IMG/VR virus record: IMGVR_UViG_3300024999_000119
Location: 1-58,302 of that record
DNA length: 58,302 nucleotides
From: a virus
Reading direction: 5' to 3' (one strand)
The notes below the pieces were generated by a model. The model had not been told where the DNA came from. It made no database searches and saw only the letters and a program-made list of their open reading frames with translations. The position numbers and the translations under genes are program-made. Position 1 is the stretch's first letter; each line of letters opens with the position of its first letter. Positions 32,860-41,526 of the stretch are shown here, in pieces.

Positions 32860-33171
32860 ATGAAAGATTTAACTGGAACTGGACACAAATATGAACTTCA
32901 ATCGTTTGAAAATGGGAAACCACAAGTACTCCAATTTATAGAAAAAGCACATATTGCAGATGGCTCTATTGAACTAAGAACAGTAAATGATGGTACTACA
33001 AATGAAGAAGTTCTCAAAATGTTAATTGACAGAGCTACTAAATTAAACCAAAAATTTGCGAGTAGAGAAGGCTCTTTGGCTATAACAAAAATGGAAGAAG
33101 CCTTAATGTGGTTTAATAAAAGAACTGAAAATCGTATTGTGAGAAATGTAGAAGGTAAACACACCAATTAA
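32860..33171 (+). CDS. Acb2/Tad1-like helical-hairpin protein, 103 aa (candidate signal sponge)
   Basis: The C-terminal two thirds reads DGTTNEEVLKMLIDRATKLN, then SREGSLAITKMEEALMWFNK, then RTENRIVRNVEGKH. To my memory this is the pattern of the Acb2/Tad1-type hairpin family: a TNE-x-x-L helix, a turn with RE, then an EEALMW helix and an R-rich end. Members bind cyclic nucleotides or cyclic ADP-ribose and block CBASS or Thoeris defence. The first 35 residues are a small strand region. It opens the cassette with holins, methylase and spanin-like genes. The function is inferred. Confidence 0.55.
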   Translation: MKDLTGTGHKYELQSFENGKPQVLQFIEKAHIADGSIELRTVNDGTTNEEVLKMLIDRATKLNQKFASREGSLAITKMEEALMWFNKRTENRIVRNVEGKHTN

Positions 33172-33184
33172 CTATTATTGAATG

Positions 33185-33207
33185 CTCCCTATCTAACCAA
33201 TAGGGGG
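33185..33207 (+). terminator. weak hairpin before holin genes
   Basis: CTCCCTAT (33185-33192) pairs with ATAGGGGG (33200-33207) including one GU, loop of 7, followed by TTAATTTTA. A weak terminator or mRNA structure upstream of the AGGAG site of the next gene. Confidence 0.4.
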
Positions 33208-33225
33208 TTAATTTTAGGAGCAAAG

Positions 33226-33549
33226 ATGGAAAGTTGCAAAATACACGACAAACAAATTGAAATATTGGAAGAAAAAATGGAAACTGTACAAGAAGATTTG
33301 AAACACATAAGAGAAAATGTTCACACTCTTTTAGGAAGGAGTTCAGATTTTGTTGTAAAAGTTATCAATGGTAAAACAGAAGAAAGATTAGCAAGTGAGT
33401 TAATTGGCGAAATGTATGTTGAAATGAAAACTTTAAGGAAACAAACTCCTAAAAGTATAATGTCAACATTCAGTACATCAATATTACCATTTATAAACAT
33501 ATTAACTTTGATAGGTTTAATAATAACTTTGTTAGAGGTATTACAATGA
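33226..33549 (+). CDS. coiled-coil protein with C-terminal membrane segment (holin-associated), 107 aa
   Basis: The AGGAG site precedes ATG 33226. The N-terminus is a coiled coil (KQIEILEEKMETVQEDLKHI) and the last 22 residues are one membrane segment (ILPFINILTLIGLIITLLEV). This topology resembles XhlA-type lysis accessories. ATGA overlap with the two-span holin gene supports a lysis role. Confidence 0.55.
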   Translation: MESCKIHDKQIEILEEKMETVQEDLKHIRENVHTLLGRSSDFVVKVINGKTEERLASELIGEMYVEMKTLRKQTPKSIMSTFSTSILPFINILTLIGLIITLLEVLQ

Positions 33550-33749
33550 AACAATGGTTCAAAGATTTATTCTCCGAAAATTCAACAGTAAGTTGGATGA
33601 GAGTTATTGGTTTTATTGCAGTTGTATTTGCTATTGTATTTATGATAACTGATATAATTATCAATAATGATATTACATCAATGTGGACTACTTTATTATC
33701 TATTGCAGTTGGTGGTAAGTTAGTTCAAAAATTTGCAGAGAAACAATGA
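33546..33749 (+). CDS. holin, 67 aa
   Basis: Two hydrophobic segments (about residues 20-37 and 44-58), charged termini and the ending AVGGKLVQKFAEKQ, which I recognise as typical of small phage holins. ATGA overlaps at both ends place it tightly in the lysis cassette. It would permit release of the M15 endolysin encoded 15 kb upstream. Confidence 0.65.
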   Translation: MKQWFKDLFSENSTVSWMRVIGFIAVVFAIVFMITDIIINNDITSMWTTLLSIAVGGKLVQKFAEKQ

Positions 33750-34270
33750 AGATAGATAGTAAAAATATTTTATATAGTAAAGGAGGTAATGATGAATGTT
33801 ATACTCCAGAATATGCAATTACACCATTGCTTGAATTTTTACCTAAAGATAAACTTTATTGGTTACCTTTTGATAGGATAAATAGCAACTTCTTAAAAGT
33901 GTTAAATGAAAATGGTTATAATTTTATTTTCTCACATTTAGATTATGCTCAAAACTTTTATGAATTTGAACCAAAACAGTGGGATATTCTTTTAAGTAAT
34001 CCACCTTTTACTAATAAAAGAAAAATATTTGAACGAGCTTTATCGTTTAACAAACCATTTGCTTTGTTGATGAGTAATACTTGGTTAAACGATTCAGCTC
34101 CAAAACAATTATTTTATGAAAAAGATTTGCAATTGCTGATGTTTGATAAAAGGATTAAGTATGAAAATGATGGATATACAAACGACAAAATAACATTTAG
34201 TAGTTCATATTATTGTTGGAATTTATTACCAAAACAAATTATAATGAAAAAACTATTAGGTACAAAATGA
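33746..34270 (+). CDS. DNA adenine methyltransferase-like protein, 174 aa
   Basis: DECYTPEYAITPLLEFLP near the N-terminus, WLPFD, SHLDYAQNF and the catalytic LLSNPPFTNK (motif IV, residue ~85) place it in the widespread phage NPPF N6-adenine methylase-like family. It is distinct from the Dam-type enzyme at 17541. It lies between holin and spanin-like genes in four-base overlaps, so it is expressed late. Likely modifies phage DNA before packaging. Confidence 0.6.
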   Translation: MKIDSKNILYSKGGNDECYTPEYAITPLLEFLPKDKLYWLPFDRINSNFLKVLNENGYNFIFSHLDYAQNFYEFEPKQWDILLSNPPFTNKRKIFERALSFNKPFALLMSNTWLNDSAPKQLFYEKDLQLLMFDKRIKYENDGYTNDKITFSSSYYCWNLLPKQIIMKKLLGTK

Positions 34271-34761
34271 AAACAATTAACTACATAATAGGTATTATTG
34301 GAGTTATAGCAATAGCTGTTTCGATTTATTTACAAAAACCAATAAAGCCAATAGTTGAATATATTAAAGGTGATACTGTAACAACAGTTATAAATCAATC
34401 TGTATTTGACTCACTTAAATATAGCTATAAAGCTGAAATACAAAAGATTAAAAGAAGTAAAATATCTTTTGTGAAAGGTGATACCGATACACTTAAAGAT
34501 ACTGTTTATACAGAATATAAAGCAGGTTTCAATCTTGGCAATTCAGTTCTTGGTACAAGTGGAGATGTTGCTTTGGTTAATGGTAACTTTGAATTTAGTA
34601 ATACTGCTTATCGCTATCCTAAAATCACTAAAACAGTAGTTGATACGTTTATAATAAAAGAAAAAAAATTTAGTAGTGGAATACAAGTAGGTGCTGGATA
34701 TGGTTTGATAAATGGCAAGTTTGATGTGTTTATTGGGTATGGATTCCAGTTAAAATTTTAA
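34267..34761 (+). CDS. membrane-anchored spanin-like protein, 164 aa
   Basis: The ATG at 34267 overlaps the previous stop (ATGA); an earlier in-frame ATG has no site. One N-terminal membrane segment (residues 5-22), a helical charged stretch, then a beta-rich C-terminus ending GYGLINGKFDVFIGYGFQLK, which looks like outer-membrane beta strands. Its place after holin genes suggests a spanin-type role in the last lysis step. The family is not certain. Confidence 0.5.
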   Translation: MKTINYIIGIIGVIAIAVSIYLQKPIKPIVEYIKGDTVTTVINQSVFDSLKYSYKAEIQKIKRSKISFVKGDTDTLKDTVYTEYKAGFNLGNSVLGTSGDVALVNGNFEFSNTAYRYPKITKTVVDTFIIKEKKFSSGIQVGAGYGLINGKFDVFIGYGFQLKF

Positions 34762-34770
34762 GGGAATACA

Positions 34771-37281
34771 ATGAAAATTAAAATAAATAAATTTCCAGGA
34801 ATTTATTCTAACTTTAACGAAGTAATAAGCAATTCAGAATATGCCAAAATACTCTCTGCAACACCTTCTAAGACACAATTAGAAGCAAAAGGATATAAAG
34901 TATCACCTATCAAGTCTTTATCCGTTATACCTACAAATGCAAGTAATACAATCACGAATACTTCTTCGTTTCCTATTGCTACATCTAATAGTGGAGATTC
35001 TATTGAGGGAGATGCTGATAATCTTCTTTCTAGTAATTATAACAATATATTGTGGTTTTCTGAAATAGCTTTAGATAATGATAAATATGGAGTTTCTCGT
35101 ATTAGAGGAGAATCTTTAGGAGAATATGTTTCTAATTATATTTTCGATTATGAATACTTCTTTGCTATTATTTATATTGCTGATGACAATTACACATATA
35201 TTGATATTATCAATAGCAATGATTTCTCTATAAGAAAAAAGTATTGGTTATCTGGGGAATTTAGAAAAGCTATAAATGAAAAAGGTATATTGTATATCAC
35301 AACCAGCACTCAATCATACCAATTACAGAAAATAGATAGAACAACAAATAGACTTGTAGGACAAAGTTATTTCTATTCAGAGAATGGTATCTATTTAAAT
35401 CCTATCATTCCTTCAACAGATATAGATGCCACTACTTTTACATTAGAGAAAACATCTATTCAATTAGATGGCGAAACAGTTAATGTAACTTTTTCTAATT
35501 ATGAAGAAAAGTTAGCTGATAGAAGACTACAATATGTTTTTGGCAAATATATATATAAATTCAAAAAGTACATATACTCCAATATCAAAAATATTTCTAC
35601 AGATGAAACATATATTACTCTAAGATACACTACTATATATGATATTAAAGTAGCAATTGAAGCTAATAGAGATACTGTAACTGTATATTTTGGTGAAGAT
35701 GATGGCGATTTTAGTTCAGATGCTAAAACTTATAGTATGAAAACTGTACTTGCTGGTGAAACCTATGAAGATCCATTTGATGCTGCTATTGAATTTGCAA
35801 AGTTATTTTTAGCTGAAAGTAAAAATCTAACTACAGCTTTATATAGTTCTACTATTTTCGAAAATACTAATTCTGATATAGTTGTTGATGGTATTGATTA
35901 TGTTACAAAAGATGGTACTCATTTATCTTATCAAGAAATTTTAGATAGAACTATGAATACTTATGAATCTAACATAGCAAAAGAAATAGATGAAAATAAT
36001 ACATTTCCTACTGGTACAAACCAAACTTATTGGTTCTATTCTTATCTATTAGATGATGGTAGTGAAATAGTAATGGATTCTAAATTTGAGATACAACTAT
36101 CTTCTAGTTTATATTATGGGTATAACATTAAAGACTTAGTGTTTCCTACAGAATTATCTACAAGAATAATGTCTTTTAGATTGTATATTAAAAACAAACT
36201 ATTAGATCCATATCAATTAGTATTTGAACATAGTTTCTATGTAAATGATGCTAATAATCAATCTAGATTCTTAACTGGTTTATCTTTAAGTGGTATATAC
36301 TCTTTACAAACTATTGGGACTAATGATCCAATTAAAAATAAATCTTTTTATACACCAATACGAATATTTGAAGATTTTATATTCTCTAATGGTTTAATGA
36401 TTATTGTTAGTGGCACTAATGTACTATATCCTATAATTGCTAATGGTAAATTAACAAAGATATATTACCCAATAAATGTCATTCCAGAAGTAGAAGGTAA
36501 TAATCTTATGAGCATTAATGGTATTCTTGGAGTAAGAAAGAATGATAGAATATCTCTAGTCAATATTACTTCAGAAGATGGATTATTAATATTCAATATC
36601 AAAGATGAAATGGGATTAGTTACAAAAGATGTATATGATATAGTTGAAACTCCAGATGGAGTGATACTACATACTAATGCTGGTATCTATGCAACAGATG
36701 GTCAGAATTTATCATTACTTTCTGAACCAATAAACGACAAAGTTATTAAAGGATTTAATTATTCTAATATATTTCACGATGTATTAGCAAGAACTTTATG
36801 GTACATTAATGATTTAGAAAAGACTGTATTCATTTACTCTTTTGACAATAACTCTTGGTATTCTCCGATAGAATATGATAAATATTTATCTATGTTTGTT
36901 GCTAATGATAATACGAAATATCTATCAACAGCAAATCAGATATATGCAATAGAAGAACAACCTAAAGAGTCTATATTGGTATCTAATATGACTAACTTAG
37001 GAGACAGTGATTTATTGAAGAAAATTTTATATATTGATTTTGATTTTATTGGTGAAATAACCTGGAATAATCCTTTCATTGATGCTGATAAAAGGAAAAT
37101 AGATTCATACTATAGAACTTCTACTGGAGCAATTTCTTATATTGAGAGAATGACAAAAAGAATATATGTTCCTTTATCTGGAAGAAGATTAGGAAATTAC
37201 CATAGTTGGATATTTGAATTGTCTGCTGGTACAATACTATACAATTATGAAGTTACATTTGAAACAGAAGAGAAGAGATAA
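34771..37281 (+). CDS. large tail hub / tubular protein B-like, 836 aa
   Basis: Beta-rich throughout with propeller-like repeats. The N-terminus FPGIYSNFNEVISNSEYAK and the C-terminus RIYVPLSGRRLGNYHSWIFE recall podovirus tail nozzle or DNA-stabilisation proteins (T7 gp12, P22 gp10 type). Length is near T7 gp12 (about 800). It closes the tail channel after packaging. Assignment is by size, composition and end motifs. Confidence 0.55.
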   Translation: MKIKINKFPGIYSNFNEVISNSEYAKILSATPSKTQLEAKGYKVSPIKSLSVIPTNASNTITNTSSFPIATSNSGDSIEGDADNLLSSNYNNILWFSEIALDNDKYGVSRIRGESLGEYVSNYIFDYEYFFAIIYIADDNYTYIDIINSNDFSIRKKYWLSGEFRKAINEKGILYITTSTQSYQLQKIDRTTNRLVGQSYFYSENGIYLNPIIPSTDIDATTFTLEKTSIQLDGETVNVTFSNYEEKLADRRLQYVFGKYIYKFKKYIYSNIKNISTDETYITLRYTTIYDIKVAIEANRDTVTVYFGEDDGDFSSDAKTYSMKTVLAGETYEDPFDAAIEFAKLFLAESKNLTTALYSSTIFENTNSDIVVDGIDYVTKDGTHLSYQEILDRTMNTYESNIAKEIDENNTFPTGTNQTYWFYSYLLDDGSEIVMDSKFEIQLSSSLYYGYNIKDLVFPTELSTRIMSFRLYIKNKLLDPYQLVFEHSFYVNDANNQSRFLTGLSLSGIYSLQTIGTNDPIKNKSFYTPIRIFEDFIFSNGLMIIVSGTNVLYPIIANGKLTKIYYPINVIPEVEGNNLMSINGILGVRKNDRISLVNITSEDGLLIFNIKDEMGLVTKDVYDIVETPDGVILHTNAGIYATDGQNLSLLSEPINDKVIKGFNYSNIFHDVLARTLWYINDLEKTVFIYSFDNNSWYSPIEYDKYLSMFVANDNTKYLSTANQIYAIEEQPKESILVSNMTNLGDSDLLKKILYIDFDFIGEITWNNPFIDADKRKIDSYYRTSTGAISYIERMTKRIYVPLSGRRLGNYHSWIFELSAGTILYNYEVTFETEEKR

Positions 37282-37721
37282 TGCTATTATTTAAACATAA
37301 TGTAGCTAGCACAAAAGAATTTGAGAGATTAGAAAGAAAGATTGATAGAAAAATTAAAGTTATTGAATCTGTAACTGCTAATAGTTCTACAACCAATTCT
37401 ATATCTTCCAATTTAAGCACTCTAGGAAGCTCTACAAGCTCATCAAATGCCATAAGGGTATCAAACGTTAGCTCTTCACCTTATAGTGTCTTAGATAGCG
37501 ATAATGTGATATTATGCAATACAAATACAAAAGATATAACAATCAATTTACCTTTGATATTTGTAGTAAAAGAATTGGTTATAAAAAAGATAAGTGATAA
37601 TTATACTGTTATAGTTAAACCATATTATGGAAATAAAATAGATGAATTAGACTCAGTATCTATAACAGCAAAATCATCTATAAAAATAGTTTCTTATGGG
37701 ACTAATTGGTGGATAATATGA
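37281..37721 (+). CDS. tail appendage protein with fibre-tip domain, 146 aa
   Basis: An N-terminal basic coil (KEFERLERKIDRKIKVIE), a serine-rich linker (residues 35-60) and a C-terminal beta domain with YSVLDSDNVILCNTNTKDIT, INLP, LVIKKISDNYTVIVKP and GTNWWII. This is the well-known small phage fibre/appendage domain that ends in a W-x-I strand. Adjacent to tail hub and structural genes. Confidence 0.6.
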   Translation: MLLFKHNVASTKEFERLERKIDRKIKVIESVTANSSTTNSISSNLSTLGSSTSSSNAIRVSNVSSSPYSVLDSDNVILCNTNTKDITINLPLIFVVKELVIKKISDNYTVIVKPYYGNKIDELDSVSITAKSSIKIVSYGTNWWII

Positions 37722-39403
37722 GTTATATAGAAAGACTTCAAATAGGAGAAGTCTCAAATAAGAATTCTACATCTGCTTTATTGAAAGCTAATGGAGTTTT
37801 TACTGGTAAATGGGAAGATGTATCTAATTATAATTCTGTTATAATAGGAATTAAAGTAGATAAGAATAGTGCAACAGATGGACTATCTATCCAATGGAGT
37901 TCTAATGGTACTACTATGTGTGATTCTGATAGTTATACTATACTTGCTAATATAGGAAAAGTATTCACGTTTACACCAGCAAGAAAGTATATTAGAGTTG
38001 TATATACAAATGGTACTGTAGATTTAACTTCTTGTGGTATTCAAACTATATATAAACAAGGTGGTATTAAAGCATCATCACATAGAATTAATGATGCTAT
38101 TGTAGCAGAAGATGATGCAGAATTAGTTAAGTCTGTTTTAACTGGAATGAATGATAAAGGATATTTTGATAATGCAAAGATGTCTAATAAAGGTAATCTA
38201 AAAGTTAGTCTAGATGAATATGGAGATACTCCTTCGATAGATCCATTTGATAGATTAAGAGTATCAACACCATATACAATATTTGATTCTAAACAATTGC
38301 ATGATTCTCAACCTTTATTTTGGGATGAAGAAACAAGTGCAGGACCATCTACACATATTGCTGTTGATGCTTGTACAAGAATGGCAGTTAGTGCTACACC
38401 TGGAGAATATGCTGTTAGACAAACAAAACAAAGATTTAATTATCAACCTGGAAAAGGAAGTCTAATATTATTGACGTATTATGGTGAACAAGTAGATGGC
38501 ATTAGGAAAAGATTAGGTATTTTTGACGGTACAAGTGCAGACTATCTAATACCAAATAATGGGATATTCTTTGAAACAGATGGTACATTATCTTGGAATA
38601 TTTGCAAGAATGGGACTATAACAGAAAGTGTATCTCAATCTAATTGGAATGTAGATAAATTAGATGGTACTGGAGTTAGTGGAGTAACTTATAATGCTAA
38701 TTCAGCTCAAATAGCATTGATAGATTTTGAATGGTTAGGAGTTGGTAGAGTTAGAGTAGGATTTGTTATTGATGGTATAATTAGATATGTACATTATTTT
38801 AATCATGCTAATGATACATCATTTGACAGTGTTTATATGTCAACACCAAACTTACCATTAAGATATTCTATTGAAAATTTAACTGGAGAATATGACGATA
38901 CATTTGATCATATATGTTCAACTGTTATAAGCGAAGGTGGATTAGAAGAAACTGGTATATTGAGAAGTATAGATAATGGTTCAACTCATTTGAATGCTGA
39001 TGTTGTCGGGACTACTTATGCTTTATTAGGAATTAAGTTAAAAGCATTATATAACGATATTACAGTTACACCAAAGAAAATATCATTATTAAGTTTAACT
39101 AATGATGGATTTAAATGGTCATTGAAATTGAATCCTGTAGTTGCTGGTACATTCACATATTCTGATTTAACTTATAGTGCAGTACAATATGCTATTGGAG
39201 TTACTGCTAATACTGTTACTGGTGGATTAGATATAAGTAGTGGTTATGTTAGTGTTGCTAGTGGAGTTACAGAAGATTTAACAACAGCATTAAGAATGGG
39301 AAGTACAATAAGTGGTAGTATCGATAGTTTAGTATTATGTGTTACTCCACTTTCTGCTAATGCTGATATATTAGGAAGTTTAACTTTTAGAGAATTATTA
39401 TAA
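37718..39403 (+). CDS. virion structural protein, widespread tail family, 561 aa
   Basis: ATG 37718 overlaps the previous stop (ATGA). The central region with DPFDRLRVSTP, RQTKQRFNYQPGKGSLIL, IDFEWLGVGRVRVGFVIDG and MSTPNLPLRYSIEN belongs to a virion protein family found in many podoviruses and large phages. The C-terminal part is a beta-rich repeat domain. Probable tail or baseplate-like component with receptor or assembly role. Confidence 0.65.
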   Translation: MSYIERLQIGEVSNKNSTSALLKANGVFTGKWEDVSNYNSVIIGIKVDKNSATDGLSIQWSSNGTTMCDSDSYTILANIGKVFTFTPARKYIRVVYTNGTVDLTSCGIQTIYKQGGIKASSHRINDAIVAEDDAELVKSVLTGMNDKGYFDNAKMSNKGNLKVSLDEYGDTPSIDPFDRLRVSTPYTIFDSKQLHDSQPLFWDEETSAGPSTHIAVDACTRMAVSATPGEYAVRQTKQRFNYQPGKGSLILLTYYGEQVDGIRKRLGIFDGTSADYLIPNNGIFFETDGTLSWNICKNGTITESVSQSNWNVDKLDGTGVSGVTYNANSAQIALIDFEWLGVGRVRVGFVIDGIIRYVHYFNHANDTSFDSVYMSTPNLPLRYSIENLTGEYDDTFDHICSTVISEGGLEETGILRSIDNGSTHLNADVVGTTYALLGIKLKALYNDITVTPKKISLLSLTNDGFKWSLKLNPVVAGTFTYSDLTYSAVQYAIGVTANTVTGGLDISSGYVSVASGVTEDLTTALRMGSTISGSIDSLVLCVTPLSANADILGSLTFRELL

Positions 39404-39412
39404 GAGGAAATT

Positions 39413-40000
39413 ATGTTATCATTGATTGGTACTGGAATAGGATCTGCGTTATCCTATTGGGGTGAGAAGAATAGACAAGTAGAAGAAGAAAGAGCAATAG
39501 AAGCTCAAAGGAAAGCATTAAAAGAAGCTAAATATACTTCTGGTGAAAAAGCTAATATATTAGATAAAGTAGGCGACCAATATAATACTTCTAATCTAAA
39601 TATAATGAATGCTTCTGCATTAGGATTATCTGGTGTATTGAATTCTGATACTCTTAGAGGATTAACTGCATCAAGATTATTGGGCGAAAGAGCTAATAAG
39701 CTATCTGAAACTGAATTATCTATATTAGATGCTAATAAGAAGATAGATACACAAATTGCTGGTTTAGGTAGTGCATCTCCTGTTAATATTGGTAATATAA
39801 TAGGTGGTGGATTAGCTGGATTCCAAGCTGGAGAAGCATTAGATAAATCTGGAGTCTTTAAGAATCTATTCGGTGATTCAAATGCAAAAGTAGGTGCTGA
39901 TGCTATTACAACAGCAACAAATCCAAATCCTCCTTCTTTAACTGGAAATGAATTGGCTAAGTACCAAGAGCAAAAGAAACTATGGCAAGGATGGATATAA
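39413..40000 (+). CDS. internal core / ejection protein, gp14-like, 195 aa
   Basis: The N-terminus LIGTGIGSALSYWGEKNRQV with a long A/K/E helix, the glycine-rich IIGGGLAGFQAGEAL hydrophobic stretch and length of 195 parallel T7 gp14 (196). Followed by two more ejection-type proteins in the order gp14-gp15-gp16. It would leave the head first and form the outer-membrane part of the ejection channel. Confidence 0.55.
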   Translation: MLSLIGTGIGSALSYWGEKNRQVEEERAIEAQRKALKEAKYTSGEKANILDKVGDQYNTSNLNIMNASALGLSGVLNSDTLRGLTASRLLGERANKLSETELSILDANKKIDTQIAGLGSASPVNIGNIIGGGLAGFQAGEALDKSGVFKNLFGDSNAKVGADAITTATNPNPPSLTGNELAKYQEQKKLWQGWI

Positions 40001-41514
40001 TGGCACAATATACTAATACAGTCTTGCCGGCATTAGCTATGGTTGGAGACTTCTTAACACAAAGAGCTAAAAAGAAAGTAACTTCTGACTTATCCACTAA
40101 TCTTATAAATAGAATACAGGGAGCAATGAGTACAGAAGATTTAGCATTAGCTATGCAAGAAAGCCAACAAAAGTTATATGCTAATACATATATAGATCCT
40201 GAACAACAAGCTAGAGTTGGTCAAGTATTAAACCAAGCTGGTAATTATAAAGAAGTTGTTCTCAATAAAAAGAATATGCAAGATAAAGCTAATAAGCTAT
40301 ATCAAATTCAATATGATGCAGTTAAAGACTCAGAATTTGAATATAATGGTAAATTATTAACTGGTAAAGGAATAGCAGACCAATTAGCTAATATAGCAGA
40401 TCCAGAAATTAAAGTTGCAGCGTTTGTTAATTTAACTGATCCAAAGAATATTGCTAAAACTAATAGAAGCATTACTAATACAGATGGTAAGTACCAACTT
40501 AATGAATCTATTACTGGTAGTAGTGGGAAAGTATTCCAAACTAGTTCTTATGATATAAGCAATTATGGTAATAAACCTTATATTGAAATGAATAAAGAAG
40601 AAGGTTATCAAGAAGGAATAGATAGAAATTTAACAGCAGAAGAAGCTGGATATTTAACTACATCACAAAAAGCAGAAAGAGACAGACTTGCACAAGAAAG
40701 AAGATTAGATAACCAAGAGAGAAATGCTAATCTTCAAACACAAATTATGAGAATGCGAGAAATAAGAGACCAACGATCATTTGATAATGCTAATAAAAAA
40801 GAAGATATAATAAATGTTACTAATAATGAAACTGGCAAACAAGAGCAATTGCTTATTGTTAATAGTGGACAAGTAGATGGTAACTATCAAAGAAAGATTT
40901 ACAAATTTGGTAATGATGGAAGAGCAATAGAAGTAAATCAAAATGAAATTGAAAATAATTATACAGTTAGTTATATACCAACAGCAGATGACAAAGTATA
41001 TGTCCAAAAATACAGTAAAGATATAGACAAAGCATTGGCTAGTATTTCTAATAATGTTGATGTTATTGATTCAGATTGGAGTATGACTGATACAGATACA
41101 GAAAACAAATTCACTGAATTTAGAAAAAACTATCCTGCTCCTACAGCAGCAAATGCTATTCAAATTTATGATATGCTAACAGTTGATGGTACAATTGATA
41201 GAAAATATCTTGTTACAGAAGTAGAAAAGCAATATGAAGGTTTAAAAAAATATTTAATTGCAACAAATCAAATCAATAGAGATGGTAGTGTAAGAACTGT
41301 ATCAACTAAAAAAGAACAATCTAAACCACAACCAAATATTCCAGACTCTCCATTAAAACAAAATACTAATGGTAATAAAGAAATTGATTTAGGATATACT
41401 GTCAAAACTAATCCAGCAAATACTAGTAAAGAAGTTTCTAGTAGTCTTCTTGAATATTTTCCTAAAGCAAAGGATTCTGAATTAACTAAATTAGGTAATA
41501 ATTTTAACCAATAA
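40000..41514 (+). CDS. internal core / ejection protein, gp15-like, 504 aa
   Basis: ATG 40000 overlaps the previous stop (TAATG); in-frame ATGs at 39982 and 39991 are alternatives. The protein is largely helical, polar and glutamine rich (EQQARVGQVLNQAGNYKEV, RDRLAQERRLDNQERNANLQ). No enzymatic motif. Position and composition match T7 gp15-type ejection proteins, which line the periplasmic channel. Confidence 0.5.
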   Translation: MAQYTNTVLPALAMVGDFLTQRAKKKVTSDLSTNLINRIQGAMSTEDLALAMQESQQKLYANTYIDPEQQARVGQVLNQAGNYKEVVLNKKNMQDKANKLYQIQYDAVKDSEFEYNGKLLTGKGIADQLANIADPEIKVAAFVNLTDPKNIAKTNRSITNTDGKYQLNESITGSSGKVFQTSSYDISNYGNKPYIEMNKEEGYQEGIDRNLTAEEAGYLTTSQKAERDRLAQERRLDNQERNANLQTQIMRMREIRDQRSFDNANKKEDIINVTNNETGKQEQLLIVNSGQVDGNYQRKIYKFGNDGRAIEVNQNEIENNYTVSYIPTADDKVYVQKYSKDIDKALASISNNVDVIDSDWSMTDTDTENKFTEFRKNYPAPTAANAIQIYDMLTVDGTIDRKYLVTEVEKQYEGLKKYLIATNQINRDGSVRTVSTKKEQSKPQPNIPDSPLKQNTNGNKEIDLGYTVKTNPANTSKEVSSSLLEYFPKAKDSELTKLGNNFNQ

Positions 41515-41526
41515 GGACTAACTCAA

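Noticed and set aside
38283-38465. Rightward 60-codon frame inside the 561-residue structural gene
   Set aside because: Out-of-frame shadow of a recognisable virion protein, no ribosome site.
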